A stretch of DNA of 64,000 bases from Zonotrichia leucophrys gambelii (GCF_028769735.1 NC_088170.1:64705085-64769084), one strand, 5' to 3'; numbered from the stretch's first letter, positions 48,201 to 62,000 are shown. The notes: generated from the sequence alone by a model not told the origin. Made by a program: numbers and translations.

Positions 48201-49174
48201 GCAGAAGCAGAGCAGAAAATGGTTCTGTGCTCTTCTTATGGAAAATTAACAGAGAGGTCTTGCTCCTAAGAAATGTCAGTGGCAAAACACTAATATTATT
48301 TAACACCATTTCATCCAGCCTGATTGGGAAGTTGTTAAGGCAGCAATTTAGGCTGAGTCACAAAAGGACACAATTAAAACTTCACTAGGGATTCACCTAA
48401 GCACCCAAAGCATTTCTCATCTGAATGTTCATTCCTGTTCGGATTATGGAGCCGAGCGCTCCTATCAGTAATTCCACCTCCTTCTTAATTTACTCAGACA
48501 GGGTCAGGGTTTATATCCGACTTTGTGTAAGTCCTTTCCCTCCCCAAAGGCCATGCCAGCATGGGGGAAGGGAGGCAACACTTACACATCCTCATATGTT
48601 CTCAAAATAATTAGTTCAAAGACCTAGAGATTAATTCAAAAGGCAACATGCAGCAATGGAGAGAGAATGGGCCATCATTAAGGCTCCAGTTTCAGCAGCA
48701 CATCACTCAATCCTCAAGCCAACATAGCAACAAACAAAAAAGCCAATTTCCTCTATAATTTTATTTTTATTACTTCTCCAGTAACACAGAACAAGACCAG
48801 ATTTTACCACTGCTAACTCTGTTACTCTGGGAATAAAAGGCAAACACTGTGTTACCCTGCGTAGGAGGCTGAGAAACTGAGATGTCAATTTTTCTCTTTT
48901 GTAGAATTAGAGCAAGGAATTATATCAGGCCACAACACTGAGTGGAAATAACAGCTTTGACAGTCAAATTGCCCAAAAGGCAGTAAAATGCTGCCCAATT
49001 CTAGAGGTGAAACACTTGAGCCAAAACAGATTATAATAATTACAGACAAAGACCTCGGGACTGTCACTACATCTTGAAAAGCACACCTAATTAATTCCCT
49101 AATGAGGAGATGAGAGGCACAAAGGCACTACCTATTCTCTTAAAGGGCTCAGGGATACAAGGAATATTTTATGG

Positions 49175-49481
49175 TAAATATTCCAAGTGTCTGAGGAGAC
49201 TTTCCAGCACCTTCCACTTCCTAAAGGAGATCTGCAGAGGAGGTGGAGAGGGGCTTCTCACAAGGGCATGTAATGACAGGATGAAGGGGCAATGGTTTTA
49301 AATGAAAGAGGGCAGGTTTAGATTAAATATTAAGAAGAAATTCTTTACTCTGAGGGTAGTGGGATACTGGAACTGGTTGCCCAGAGAAGCTGTGGATGCT
49401 CCTTCACTGAAAGATGGAAGTTGGGAGTGGATAAGCATTAAGGTCCTTTCCAACACAAACCATTCTGTAATTCTATGATCT
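49175..49481 (+). mobile_element. CR1 LINE 3' portion with tail
   Basis: This is the longest CR1 fragment in intron 1, about 305 bp: CAAGGGCATGTAATGACAGG, TTAAGAAGAAATTCTTTACT, TGGAACTGGTTGCCCAGAGA, then the tail CATTCTGTAATTCTATGATC. The order agrees with the CR1 3' region, and its 5' truncation is typical. Confidence 0.93.
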
Positions 49482-52417
49482 CCCCATGCAAGTGAGGTTT
49501 TTCAGCAGCCCCCAAACACACAAAGCCTCATGTGCTTTGCTTAATTAACCACTGCCATGCAGTGATGGGACTGCCCAAACCTCAGGGACCAAGGGGTACT
49601 GGCACACAACTTCTTTGTGGCTCAGAGGTGATGATGCCTGGGGCACAATACATCTCTGGACAGGCAAAAACCATGGCACAGCACCCAGGGTTGGGGGAGA
49701 TTCCCCTTCCAACCAGTACAGTTGCAGCTTGAAGCTTCAAGCTTGCCATGACCCCTCCTGTGATAACCAGTGCTTGTAATCCAGCAGCATTTATTGGATT
49801 AACAGAGAGAAACTTTAGGAGCAGAAAAACAAGAAGCTGCCTAGTTAGACTATATTATATAGAATCTAGTTTACTTTGTAATATAGATTTATATAATTGT
49901 GGTGCAAAAAGCAGCACAGACAATATTCAAACAACTTCCCCAAGGAGGGAGCCATTCCTACCACCCATCCCCACCTCCTCCTTCTCTGCAGCCCCTGCTC
50001 TTGCCAGGACACCAGGGATGTCAGCAGTTCTCACCTGCCAGTGTTACACCACACATTCTGCAATTGTTCTTTCCAGCCCCTGGGATACATCTAAGGTTTT
50101 GCTAGCCCATGTGTTGATTTGCCTTTCAGGATTCTCAGCAGCAACCCTGTGTTTTTCTGATACACACTCATCCAGTTATAACACTTAAACCACCCAGGGT
50201 CTTGCTCTTTTGATCCAGAGGACCTTGCTCAAAGGGCTTTACACTTCAAATCCCACCTTGGACTTGATTATAAGGCCAGATTTTACCATTTCTGCCCTTA
50301 AATAACAGCTGCTTTGGAGGAGGTCAGCTGCTTTAACACCACCATTGTCTTTGGTGAGGGGAAAAGAAATTGCTGCAACCATTTTCTCCCAGTTCTTCCT
50401 CGAAATGCTTTAAAACACTTTACCCTTTGCAAAAAGATGTCAAATGCAATAAGCCAGAGTCAGACCTCCCTGGTAATAGACTTGTCAGAGGCACATTGGC
50501 TTTCTGCAGGGTAGCAGCACGTCACTGCAGTCTCTGAGAGCTGTACCACTGAGCACTCACAGCCTTTCATGTTCACAAAGCTCCACAAATGTCAAAAGAG
50601 ACCAACATATAGTTCAGAGCCTTCCCTCTTGAAAATTAACCTCTATGAAGGTGAATTCCCTGTGACTGAGCTCCCCTCCCTTCTCCATTTTCTTCCCTAG
50701 GAGCATGCTGGTGAAAGTCCCTTGTACCAGTAAAGGAAATACCAAATTATTTTGTGGTCACCAAGCACAGGTGGAGGATGCATTGGTGCAGGCAGGACAG
50801 GGTGGGATGCTGGTGAAGAGGGCAGTGCTGCCCATTGGAGAAGCCCCACTCAGAGATATGAATTTCACTCAGTTTCACACACTGAGAGAAGCCCAACCCA
50901 TTAAAATAAAAACCACCAAGCATGCTGTTGCCCCTGTGAATTCAAACTGGGGGTTTTATTTAACAGAGAACTTGACCATTACTTTGTGACAAAGCAGAAG
51001 GGGTTGACCCTTTCAAATACTCTTTTGAAAGCTTGCTTCACATCCTAATTATCCCATAAACACTGAGGTTTCATCCCAATTGACCAGCCTTTCTTCTCAG
51101 GGAGTTCTCCAGTGTCCTTTAAACAGGATGGAGATAACCTCACAACCAAAGCAAAAATCCCAAAATGATTCCTTTTATGCCATCAGGTTTTGGGTTATGG
51201 GGTTTTTAACCCTTCAGTCTTGAAACCTAACAAATTCATCTGCAAATCTCTATTGCTTCTCAAACAGGTTTTAGACAAGACTGATTGGAAAATCATAATT
51301 TTCCAGTGAGCTTCTAAATTTTCTAACACAAAAACAGGCTAAAGAGAAAGCTGAAGTAAAGTATGTGATCATAAAGGAAGTTGATACATAAGTTTATCTT
51401 CATTGTTCTAATGTTATTGAGTCATCCAGTCTTTTACTCATCCAGCAGTAATATTTGGACAGCTTTAATCCAGCTCCACAAACTGAATATTTTTCCATTA
51501 ACCGCAACAAGCTTTCTATGAGTTTTTGTATTTTTCCTCAGATTTTTACAACCAAATAAATGTATTTTGTCAAACTGAGAAGGATTTTTATTATCACCTA
51601 TGTATTACACTCTTCTTTAATATTCATGACATGAAAATCTTACAATTTAAAATTTATACATCATGGCTTGTTTCTGTGGGTTTTATTTTCTTTTTATTAC
51701 ACGCATTTTAATGCACACATAATCATATTTTAAGTTTAATAAATGCACACAACTTCCTACATGGCTGAACTTTTTCAGTGATACTTTCACTATATATGGT
51801 GATTTTACACAATCCTACAGATATTCACCCCACTGCCTTTCACCTCACTTTGCTTTCACACAGCAAGAATCAGCATTTTCAGGAGATCCAGGCTTTTCAG
51901 TGACTTTCCTGAGGCTCTCTCTTCCATAGCAGGAATTCCAATACTCAAAAAAAGCATTTAAAAAATAACACTTTTTTCACTTGTTCTTGTTTGTGACAAG
52001 AGGTTTTCAGGTCACTGCAAGTGCAGGTTTGTGGTGGAGAACAGGGTCACATTGGTACAGGGCACACCTTGACAACAACCCCAAAAGACCAATCCCTAAA
52101 ACCCTTTGCTGAAGTAGGTTCTCAGGGCTTAAATCTGCAATTATTGAAGTCAACTAGATTGAAAGATCATGCATTAACAGAAATGTTAGGCTTAAGAAAA
52201 AACTGTCCGCTTTAATGCCAATATTCACAATCTCACAAAGGCCCATCAAAGTAGCATTAATGGGCTACACCTTTTTAACTCTCAATATTTAGGCATTCTA
52301 TTCATGCCTTAAGTAGTTGCTTTGTTAACTACTGGAAATCTATCCCTTATACACTCTTTTATAGCAATAAAAAAAATAGGCAAAAAGAGATGTAGAGGTG
52401 TAATTTTATAGGATTTT
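49482..52417 (-). other. Intron 1 segment, no recognised element
   Basis: This is intron sequence. Overlapping plus-strand frames at 49748-50188 are not recognisable and have no splice context. Confidence 0.5.
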
Positions 52418-52423
52418 CCCTGC

Positions 52424-52841
52424 CTATTGTATTTGCAGGGGACCCTCATGGCAGGGAGGAATGATGAATCTGACTCCATGTTCTCAGAAGGCTGATTTAT
52501 TATTTTATGATGCTATATTATATTAAAGAATACTATACTATACTAAAGAACACAGAAAGGATACTTACTGAATGCTAAAAAGATAATAAAGAAAACTCCT
52601 GACTCTTTCCAGAGTCCTGACACAGCTTGGCCCTGATTGGCCAATGAGTGAAAACAACTCACAGCAGAATGCAATGAAACAATCACCTGTGGGTAAACAA
52701 TCTCCAAACACATTCCAAAGGAGCACAACACAGGAGAAGCAAATGAGATAAGAATTGTTTTCCTTTTTCTCTGAGGCTTCTCAGCTTCCCAGGAGAAAAA
52801 TCCTGGGCAAAGGGATTTTTCCAGAGAATGCGAATGCCACA
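52424..52841 (-). mobile_element. Solo LTR, ERVK-like family 1, copy D
   Basis: This 418-bp minus-strand LTR starts TGTGGCATTCGCATTCTCTG (52841 downward) and ends near GCAAATACAATAG. It is closest to copy A, sharing the TGTGGCATTC start and the 3' CCTGCCA and AATAG text. Flanks CCCTGC and CCCACC match at four of six bases, a weak duplication. It runs sense to ELAPOR2. Confidence 0.8.
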
Positions 52842-52847
52842 CCCACC

Positions 52848-53699
52848 CACTGCAATAAATTTCTACCTGCGAAACTATAAAGGAGAAAGCTCACTAAATG
52901 CTGCTTTGTCATTTGGTATTCACCAGTCAGAGCACAAAGCAAAGTGCCCTGCAGAGGGGACAATGACAATGTGGCACCAGTGGTGCTCCCCACATGCTGG
53001 GACAGATGGACAGTCCCCATCTGTCTGGGTGTCCCTCCTGCTCCCTGCCACACAAACAGAGCAGCATCCATACAGAGCATCCAGGCTGGCAGAGATCTGT
53101 TTGCACAGGGTCACTTCCATACACACAAACCCAGCTTTTCTCTTCAGCAAAGTAAATATTAGTGCCTGTTATTCCCAACCATCAAGTCTACAGCACGCCT
53201 TATGCAAACGCTGCGTGCATATGGACACCAGATAAGCCACCCACGAGCTGTATCTCAATCCACACACCCTGGCACTGTGCAATCAGCCAAAACGTTCTCC
53301 TAGAACAAGATTCATGTTTCACCACCAATATGGTGAAGCTTTTTATTCAGAGCTACTCTGTTATTACAGTCGAACAAGCCTGACAGTATCAAAGTTGATC
53401 ACGGTTCTAATTATAACTTTTAATATGCTGGATTTTATTCATTCCTCCTCCTTTTCAACCTTGATGTTTTATTACCAGCTATTCAGGGCTTAGACTCATA
53501 AATGAAAAGAGAAGCTTCTGGTTTTTTGAGCATGGATGTTGCTGACTGTTGCCTATTCAGAAGGCAATCTGCACAGAAAGGGTTCAGGGTATAACTATTT
53601 AATAGCCCAGAAGCAAATCCCAAGAAAGCAATTACCCAAGGTACCTGCAGTATCCCAAGTGGCTCTAATTAAGCTACTGCAAAAAATTGCTGAGCTTTA
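52848..53699 (-). other. Intron 1 segment, several shadow ORFs
   Basis: Five overlapping ORFs on both strands cluster at 52780-53235 in a GC-richer patch. None is recognisable, and their overlap in all frames argues against coding. Confidence 0.5.
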
Positions 53700-53850
53700 G
53701 TTTGTGAAGGATTCAAAGCCATTAGGGTCAGGCTGGGAGGGGGCCCTGAGCAGCCTGGTCTAAGGAAAGGTGTCCCTGCTCATGGCAGAGATGGGACCAG
53801 AGGACATTTAAGGTCCCTTCCAACACAAATAATTTTGTGAGTCAGTGATC
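53700..53850 (+). mobile_element. CR1 LINE 3' end
   Basis: GGTCAGGCTGGGAGGGGGCC, CTGAGCAGCCTGGTCTAAGG, CATTTAAGGTCCCTTCCAAC and a worn tail TTTTGTGAGTCAGTGATC follow the CR1 3' order on the plus strand. Confidence 0.88.
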
Positions 53851-55812
53851 CCAGGCCTGAGATGGACAGCAAGCTGCTCCAAGGTGAGCCAGCACATCCA
53901 GGCAGGCTCCACTCAACAGATGCATAAGCTTTCAGCCCAGGTTTCCCCTGGGCTCTGAGTTTTCCATCTCCCAAGACAACTTTTTCCTTTTTATTTCTGC
54001 TCCTTGTTCTCCTTATGGGCACCAACACAGGGGCAAATTTCACTGCTTCCTGAAGCACCAGCCAAATGAACTCACTTCTTTTCATGCCCTGTCATGGTCT
54101 CTCTTTACCAGATGCAAGACAAGATGATAAATTGGGGTCCCTTTTTATAATCTCAAAATAAAGGACACGGGCAAACCCTCACTGTGGGTGCTCCTGTAGA
54201 ATTCACTAACCAGAACTACATCAGATATAAACCAGCTGAGTAGGACAAAGTAACTTACCTCAGATGAGGACCTGAGCTGATAACTTCAGTGGGGAAATTG
54301 TATCCATGTACTTGAGAAAAATTAACCAGATGGAGCAAATGGTAGGACAAATTCTATAGCATACATATCTACAAGGCTCCTCCAATCTGAGAGAACAATT
54401 TAGCTCAAAATTAGTATTTTTTGGGCATGTGCAAGTGCATCCAGGAGCTTGTGCCTCTCCTTCTGTACAGCCACTTCCTCACTGAGCCACTGCTCTGAAC
54501 CAGTGGTTTAACTTGTGCAATTTCAGTGTCCACAGGGAAAATCCATCTGCAGTGATTCAGTTCTCTACTGCCAAACTGCCTCATCCTCACAGGGCTCCCA
54601 GGGGGTTCATGCAGAGGAGGATAAAGGTAACAATATTTTACAAGTTGCCAGCTTTAATCCTGTGAGGACCTGAACTATGGCCAGATTTAATCATCTGAGG
54701 AATCAACACAGCCCATTTCATTGCAGTTCCCCTCCTGCAGCAGCCCCACAGCATCATCCTGTCCAATCTGCTACACAAATTCCACTTTAAAAACCATATA
54801 GGAGGACATTATTAGTTAGCCTTAAAACATCTGCAGAATATATACAGAAGAAAAATTTCTATGAAAACCCACAAAAGAGCATGAAATTAAACCAAACTGA
54901 CTTAACATTTAAATATTCTTAACACCAATCAATTTTTTTTTCAACACTGAACCTAAAGCAAAATCCTCAACTTACTGGAGGCAAAAGATTTAAATTCAAT
55001 AATATATCTCAATTATGTTAGAGCATTGACTCTGTAATACACAGAATTCCCTGACTTTAATCCAGGATGGTATTTAACATCAACTTCATCTTAAATAAGG
55101 CAGTCATTTTCAAACTTCAGAGGAATTATTCATGTGCTTAAAAGCAGGCACATGCACGAGCATTTTGCAAAGCTTCCACTCCTGTCCCTCTGCTGTGGGT
55201 TATCACTTTCCATTAGGTGTAAGAATTTTTCACAGCAGGCACCAGAAAATTATTAGAAAAGGAACAGCCAAGTTATTAGAGGGAAGCCTGGGTGATGTGA
55301 TGCTCACTTGTCTGATCTTGTATCATTTTTCTGCCCTGTCACCTCCTCCACAATTTCTTCCCAAATGCATTTGCTCCACGTTTCCCTTTCTCCTGAGAGA
55401 TGTTGCTACAAGAAAAAATGCCCATGAGGTACTTGTGCTGCCCAGGGCAGGGTGTGACAAACCCATCTCTCATCCCTCATCCCTGGTGACCCACATCCAT
55501 GAGCTCCTGGTGTGCTCCTCCCTTTCTCCATGGGGATGATGGGTCTGGCTCACTCCTGGGCTAAACTTCAGACTTTGACTTCCTCAGGGGCTGGATTTTA
55601 GGTACAGCCAGAGAGAGAATCAGTGAAATAAACCTTCAGTGTGGAAGGGAATGTTAGCCCAATCCAAAATCTCCTCTACCCATACATACAGTCCCCAAAG
55701 GAAGAGCTACAAGTATTGGTCAGTTTTGTGTCAAAACAAGTGATGTGCACTCAAACTCACACAATTTTAAGCAAAGTGGTCACATTGACAGCAAACATGT
55801 TTATAGACAGGG
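53851..55812 (-). other. Intron 1 segment, no recognised element
   Basis: This is intron sequence with no repeat or exon recognised. Confidence 0.5.
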
Positions 55813-56024
55813 CTTTGTTACACTTCTATACAGTATTACTTACTATATTACACTAATATATAATATTGCATTTACATGTAATACTACAAAGTAAGCATTT
55901 TGAAAGTTAAGAAAAGGACTTTGTTACACTTCTATACAATATTACTTATTATATTATACTAATATATAATATTGCATTTACATGTAATACTACAAAGTAA
56001 GCATTTTGAAAATTAAGGAAAGGC
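55813..56024. repeat. 106-bp tandem duplication, two copies
   Basis: Copy 1 (55813-55918) and copy 2 (55919-56024) both begin CTTTGTTACACTTCTATACA and share AATATATAATATTGCATTTA. Only a few substitutions separate them, so the duplication is fairly recent or conserved by homogenisation. The unit is AT-rich and not related to the LTRs or CR1 here. Confidence 0.95.
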
Positions 56025-58452
56025 ATGCTTCTTTTGCCAAACCTAATTAATCCTTGTGGATTAATTAAAAATAAAAATAACTACATTGACTTTAGGCTTT
56101 GCCAAAGCTGCATTTACTTATAGGATGATTATTAGCAGGTTCTGCATTTTACAAATACAAATTTTATCCAGGAGTCTTCTCTTTGGGAAAAAAAACATTC
56201 CAAAACCAAAACCCACCAGGCTACAGAAAGACTGTGAACTGTTTCCTTCTCCCATTCATTGTTTTTCAGTGGATCTTTTGCTGCCAATATCATTCAGCAT
56301 TTTATTTGTTTGCTGACCAGATGGCTGAGTATTTTCAAACAGGAAAAGAAAAAAACAACCCCATAGCAAATAAGACATTTTTTTCTTTATAAATTTTAGC
56401 TGAATCTTTATCAATATTCAAGTTTGTAAATGCTGTATGTTTTTATGAATATTCCATTTTGAGGGAAAAAAAAAAGACAAAATAGAGACTGATGACACCT
56501 GTAACTCTAGAGGGATATCATGCTTGGGAGATTTAAATTGGGAACTTCTGCCTGACTTGCAACCACTCATCCCAGGGTAGGAGCAGCCCTTTGTGAGCAC
56601 TTGCCTTATGTGCAACAACGCTGTTCATTGAACAAAGCAATATCTTAAATCACAGCCTGACAAAGAGAAATATGTAACATTGTACATTATGAGAAAGCCT
56701 CATCAAATATTGCCCTCCAGGGCAGTCTCCAAGCCCACAGAGTCCATTTCCACTGCAAGAAAAAATAATAAATAAATAAAGCCAAGGAGAAACTAGCAGC
56801 CCAAGGCAGCCTGAGCTAAGTAAACAGTGGAGAAAACACATCTTAGATTTAACTTGGCCATCAGCTACATTCAGCTTCTTTTCTGTGTCTGTGCTGCTGA
56901 CTGCAGATAAAATGACCTCCAGCAGCAGGGTCTAGCCAAGCCTTGCTCAGTGCACTATTCCTCAGAAGTCCAGATTTACCCACAGGGCTAAGGAAGCTTA
57001 AGCAGCTACAAATCCAAATTTGTTAGCATTTCTAGCAGCTAGAGAGTGCCCAGAGCTGCAAGGTTCCCTCTTGCATCCAGCCAGGGCCTGGTGAGGGATG
57101 AGCTTGGCGTGACAGCAGTAGGCAGAGCTTTGTCCCTAACCCCATTAAACCCTGTTCCAGGGCAGGGTAATGTGTTATCAAAAGGGCTGCATCAGTCAAA
57201 TCAATCAGCAGTGACTCATCAGGCCAGGACTGGGGGAAAGGCAGGAGGGACAGATCGGGGTTTTGCTCAGGCACAGTTCCACAGCTGTCCCTTGCTGCTG
57301 AATGTGCCAGTCTGGGGCACAAAGAGAGAAATGCATTCATAGCTGCTTCACCTGCCTGGGCAATGCAGCCAGCCTGTAACCACACACAGGGGAAGGCATG
57401 AAAAATCCTGCAGCTGCATTTTTGCAGTGGGAAATTAAACACTGATACAAGGCCTAGTCCATTTGACAAATTGCAAGCTGATTGTTACAGGCAGGCTTAA
57501 ATGTGTGTGTCTAGAGATAGACAGACAGACAGACATAGCTATATCCTGCATGTATAATACAGAAATTTACCCTGATGTTAATTATTTCCTGGAGAGGAAA
57601 GGACTCTGCTGTGTGATAATGCACCTTTGGTAGGAAGCTGCTACAAGGCAAAGCAATAAAAACTCTTGGCTCACAAACAGCTCTCCAGAACTAAGGACCA
57701 AGACTGTGCTCCTGCTGTGTTTCCCTCCTAATTCAGCAGTTCAGAGGCAGAGATTTAGATCCCTTCTCCAGTATAATTAGGTCACTGCAGAGACCTAGCT
57801 GCACTGCTGTGATGTCCCAGCTTATCAAAGCACCCTCTCCCCTGCAGCTTACAGAGTGCTGCACAGTGACCTTGGGGCTTGTGTAACAGCCAGTGCAGCT
57901 CACAGTGGGGACTGATGCCACTGATGCCTCCTTATTGTGCTTCAGGTAACTAAAAGCTGAGCATCTACCTGGCAAAAGCCAGCATCCCTCTGTAGCCAGT
58001 GGAAAAAATGGGCACATTCAGCAGAAAAATCACTTTCAGGATGATAAATATTAATCTTTAATGGTGAATGTCTCTGCCAGATACTTAGGTCAAGCTAGGT
58101 GCTCAACTTGTACAAATAAAAGCAAGGTAAGTTCTTTTTATGGTAGAAATGCTGGTTCTGCCCTGGGTTACTTGCACACCATCAGGATCTCATGCTTGGA
58201 CTATGCATGGATCACTGGAGCAAGGTCTCTTCATGCTGATTTTCTGCTGTCCTGGAGAACAGTGAGGGTGCTACGTGCTTTCCTAACATCTCACAAGTAC
58301 CCAGTTATCCTCATCCCATGACAAAACTGCCTCCTCTCATCTTTACTGCCCAACTGCAGCTTCCAGAGTTCATCAAGAGCTTCTACTGCAGTGTCCCATG
58401 CTGGGCCAGCTGCCAGAGGGACACACTGACAGCCCAGGGACCAGAGCTCTTT
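56025..58452 (-). other. Intron 1 segment, short AGAC run only
   Basis: This is intron sequence. A short AGAC repeat (about four units) lies at 57517-57534, and a TAAA/TAA run near 56762. No exon is recognised. Confidence 0.5.
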
Positions 58453-58457
58453 GGGTC

Positions 58458-59084
58458 TGTGAAAAATGCCAATCACTTGTTTTTAAAATTTTAAAAGTTT
58501 AATAGTAATAAAATGGTTATAAAAATAGCAATATAATTAGAGTAATAATAATTTGGACAATTTGAGTTAGGACAATATGAGACAATAGAAACAAAGAGTT
58601 ACAGATGGCCAGGTGCCTTTTCTGGGCAAAATGAGCCCAAAAAAGGACCCACATAAACAGAGGATTAACCCTTAAAAATAATAACCTGTTGCATATTCAT
58701 ACACCTCATACATGATGCATAAATTCCATTCAAACACAGGATTCTATCTGGCCAGTGTCAGCTTCTTCCTCTTAATCCTAAGATTAAGGGCGTCTTCAGA
58801 ACTGAGCAAGGCAGGAAGAAGTTTATTTCTTCTGATAAGAGGGCAATAAATTCTCTTTCTCTGAAAGATTCAGGTGTCCTGTGACTGCTATCTCACTGTG
58901 AGTCCTTTCTTTAAAAATAGTATCTTCCATAGCATAGTTTCTATTTTAACATTTTGTTATAACCTAAAACTATATTTAACACATTACTTAAGAAAATTAA
59001 TATAGCATAACTTTCTAACATAACACATATAATATTCATTTTCATATTTTTGAAAAGCCAATCATAAAATACGCATTTTTCACA
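58458..59084. mobile_element. Solo LTR, ERVL-like family 4, copy 2 (inverted)
   Basis: This 627-bp element starts TGTGAAAAATGCCAATCACT and ends GCATTTTTCACA. It is the inverted relative of 42173-42759. GGTC on the left (58454-58457) and near the right end (59086-59089) gives four bases of a probable 5-bp duplication. Compared with copy 1 it has extra sequence around 58600-58660 (GATGGCCAGGTGCCTTTTCT and beyond). No internal viral sequence is seen. Confidence 0.83.
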
Positions 59085-59088
59085 GGTC

Positions 59089-62000
59089 TGTCCTGTTCAG
59101 CAGGCTAGAGACTGCCTGTGGAGAGCAGGTCATTGCCCCAATAATGTATTCCTATTTCTAGCATGTGTGGTGCCCAATGGGGCACTACTGGCTCTTCCCA
59201 TCAGACTATCTACAGTGTAAATGCTAAATTTAAATCAAGTCAAAGTTTGTTAATCAAACTGTACTTTCAGTAACAGTCACATAAAGCCTCCCAAAACCTT
59301 GAGTCAGGCATCATTGCTTCCACCCCATCAAATTCATATAACCTATTTAAGTGCCACAGGACCTTCAAACACTATGCAGCTTAGCTCCACCTCATTTAAC
59401 TTTACAGTTTTTCAAAGTTCACATTTTCAACTCTTCAATACTGAGAAGCCAACTTAACTTTTCTTTTCTCCCACCTTTTTCAATGAAAGCTGTGATTCCT
59501 GCATGAGCACATGACAAGGCTTCAAGGAAATCTTTTTCCCTTGTTTAGCAAAGCTGTTCAAGAGATTTGCAGGTCAGTATCACAATAAGCAATGCAGCAA
59601 ACCAGCTGGCTTGTTTGGGACTTTTTGTAATTTAAAAGCTGGAACTGACTGCAAAGCAATGACTTTTCAGAGGAGCCAGCAAACATTTAAGTAGAGTTGG
59701 CTTTAAGTGCTATTAAAAATACTGCAAAACAAAAAGATATGGGAATTGATTGGGTTTGGCATTATGCCCCCTCTCAGCTGGGGTGAATGGGAGTGTGATC
59801 ATTGATCACAGCTATTTCAGCAGCAGTTCAGGCTCAGTGTTGAACTGTTTGTGATACCTGGTCAGCGCCTCCCTGAAAGGATGGTTTGACTCCCACAGGA
59901 TGTGTTCCTTTGGTGCAGGATGGAGAAATGCCTCTGGATCGACTGCCTCACTGTGCAGAGGCTAACACAGAGAGCAGTGGGCTTCTAGCTAAAAAAGGGG
60001 AATTCAGAGCACATGTGTATCCTGTATTCAGCACCAAAACCAGGCATTAATTGGCAGTCATCCTGTCAGATCTTCTGGAAAAGCAAAGAGCTGGAATGGG
60101 TTCAGCTGCTACTTGAGCAACTCCAGGGCAGAGCCACTCTCCCACTAATCAGGACACTTGACATTCATCACAAGGAATACAAGCTTCTCATCAGCAGCTC
60201 TGCAGGGCAGGTGCTTGTGAGGAAGGTGCAGCATCATGAGCTGACTCATTTCCCACTCCAATTCCATCATGCAGCCTGGCCCCAGCATCCCTGAGATGAT
60301 CAGCTCGCAGTCCCCCCATGCAAGCATGAACCCTGCCATAAAGAAAGTCTGGTTACAGCCCCTCATGCTTGCCTTTCAAGAGAAGTCTGAATTTTTTAAA
60401 AAATTGGATTAAATAAGAACAAACAGAATGGAGAAGAAAAGAACTGTCCTGGGAAATCTTTCTTTTCTTCATTTGCTTCAGGGTGCCACAGAGCTGGAGA
60501 TAAAAAGCAGCTTAAGCAGAAACAAGCAGCATTTGATCAGCACTGTTGACCTGCCAGCAGGAGGGAGCCATGGATATAAAAGCCTGGGAAAAATCAGCCA
60601 GGATCCATTTCTGCTGTACATCTCTCCAAAGACACAGCAGCACCCTTGTATGTATAAAACACCACCAGCCTGTGTGAAGGCTTTCCTCTAAGAAACTTCA
60701 GAGAGCAAGTACAAAACCAGGAGGATTTCATACACCACAGGAAACACCGTGGGAAATTAACACTTGAAGAGAGTCAACAGCTCAGGTCTAAATCACCTTT
60801 ACCCTTCAGTTTGCTGCTACAGTCACCACCTGGTACACTTCAGTTTTCTGTGGCAGTACAATCAATATAGACACTGATTTCTCCACTATTAAATGTGTCC
60901 TGTGTTTTATCAAGCCAGCAGCAATTATGTTAATGGCATCTCCAGGTTTTGCACTCCTCATCTCTCCTCCCTCTGGCTTGGTTATCTAATGCATTTCAAT
61001 TTTCTGACCATATTCATTACATCAAAAACACCTCTGAGCATGTTCAGGTCAGTTCCACCCTCAGAGGGAAAGTTCACCCTCTCCCTAAAGCAGGGGTTTT
61101 TCAACAAATTGGATTATAAGATTAGCGCTAGTAGCCCACATTGGTAATTATCATATAGAAAATAGCTCTTTTGACTGGGTCAGCCCTGCTAACTAGAGGA
61201 GGGCCAGGGATCTGCCCACACTCATGGACTTACTCATCTTGTTTGCAGGAATATCTTCTCCTTATACTCCTGTTCTTGGCAGGGTGGGCACAGCCTTTTA
61301 ACCAATCCCAAACACCCTGAGCCACTTTCCTGTGGATTATCCCTGGAAAATATTTGTACCCCTAAGGTGGAACAAAATCTAACCAAATGAAACTTGAGCT
61401 ACCCAGCATTTTCACCACCAGATAACAGTTCCTATGACTTTTTGTAGGTACTTTCCAATAGTCTTCAAGTGTCACCGTAAATCACCTCTGTTGTGTGTTG
61501 TGTTCTTGACCACAAAACACTAACAAGTAAGATTAATTCCATATCAATGGGATGAGTGATTTGTCTTCTCTTTGTAGCAGTAAAAACTCAATGCCAAAGA
61601 AATTTTCCAGTTGGGAATGCATCATCATCTCAACTATTATTTTTTTCATTGAAAACATGTCTTGCAGCCAGCAAATACCTTTCCTTGCAGGGACAGCACT
61701 TGTGTCTCTTAAATCAAAGCACAACAGAGAGCAACAATCCAGTTCTTTCACACCTTTAACACACAGCTCTCATTTTCTTCTTCCTACATGACAAAATACA
61801 ATCCCCTTGCTATTATCTCAGTGTAAATTCAGGCTAGATCTATTCCACAAAAACTTTATGTTCTAGACATCAAAGAAGACCAGACTTGTGCCCCTGAGTA
61901 GGTCCCAAAGCCACCTGTATCACTTCTATCACCCCAGAACCTAAACCCTGACTGAGTCATCTCTGACACTCTCCCAGCTAAACCCTCACCCTTTTATTTT

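Larger units (their letters stand above)
42765..49174 (-). other. Intron 1 segment with simple repeats only
   Basis: This is intron sequence. It includes a GAATTTGAATT-type low-complexity patch and a triplet repeat, each listed separately, and a short near-repeat of GGCATTGAACACTA with a 32-33-bp period near 46264-46320. I see no gene. Confidence 0.5.

Noticed and set aside
52780..53235. Cluster of five overlapping ORFs on both strands
   Set aside because: Mutual overlap in several frames, with no recognisable product. Part of it lies inside LTR copy D.
5668..59084. Retroviral gag, pol or env genes linked to any of the LTRs
   Set aside because: I recognised no viral protein sequence in any ORF, and paired LTRs of one family are never in the same orientation at proviral spacing with internal sequence between. 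All are read as solo LTRs.
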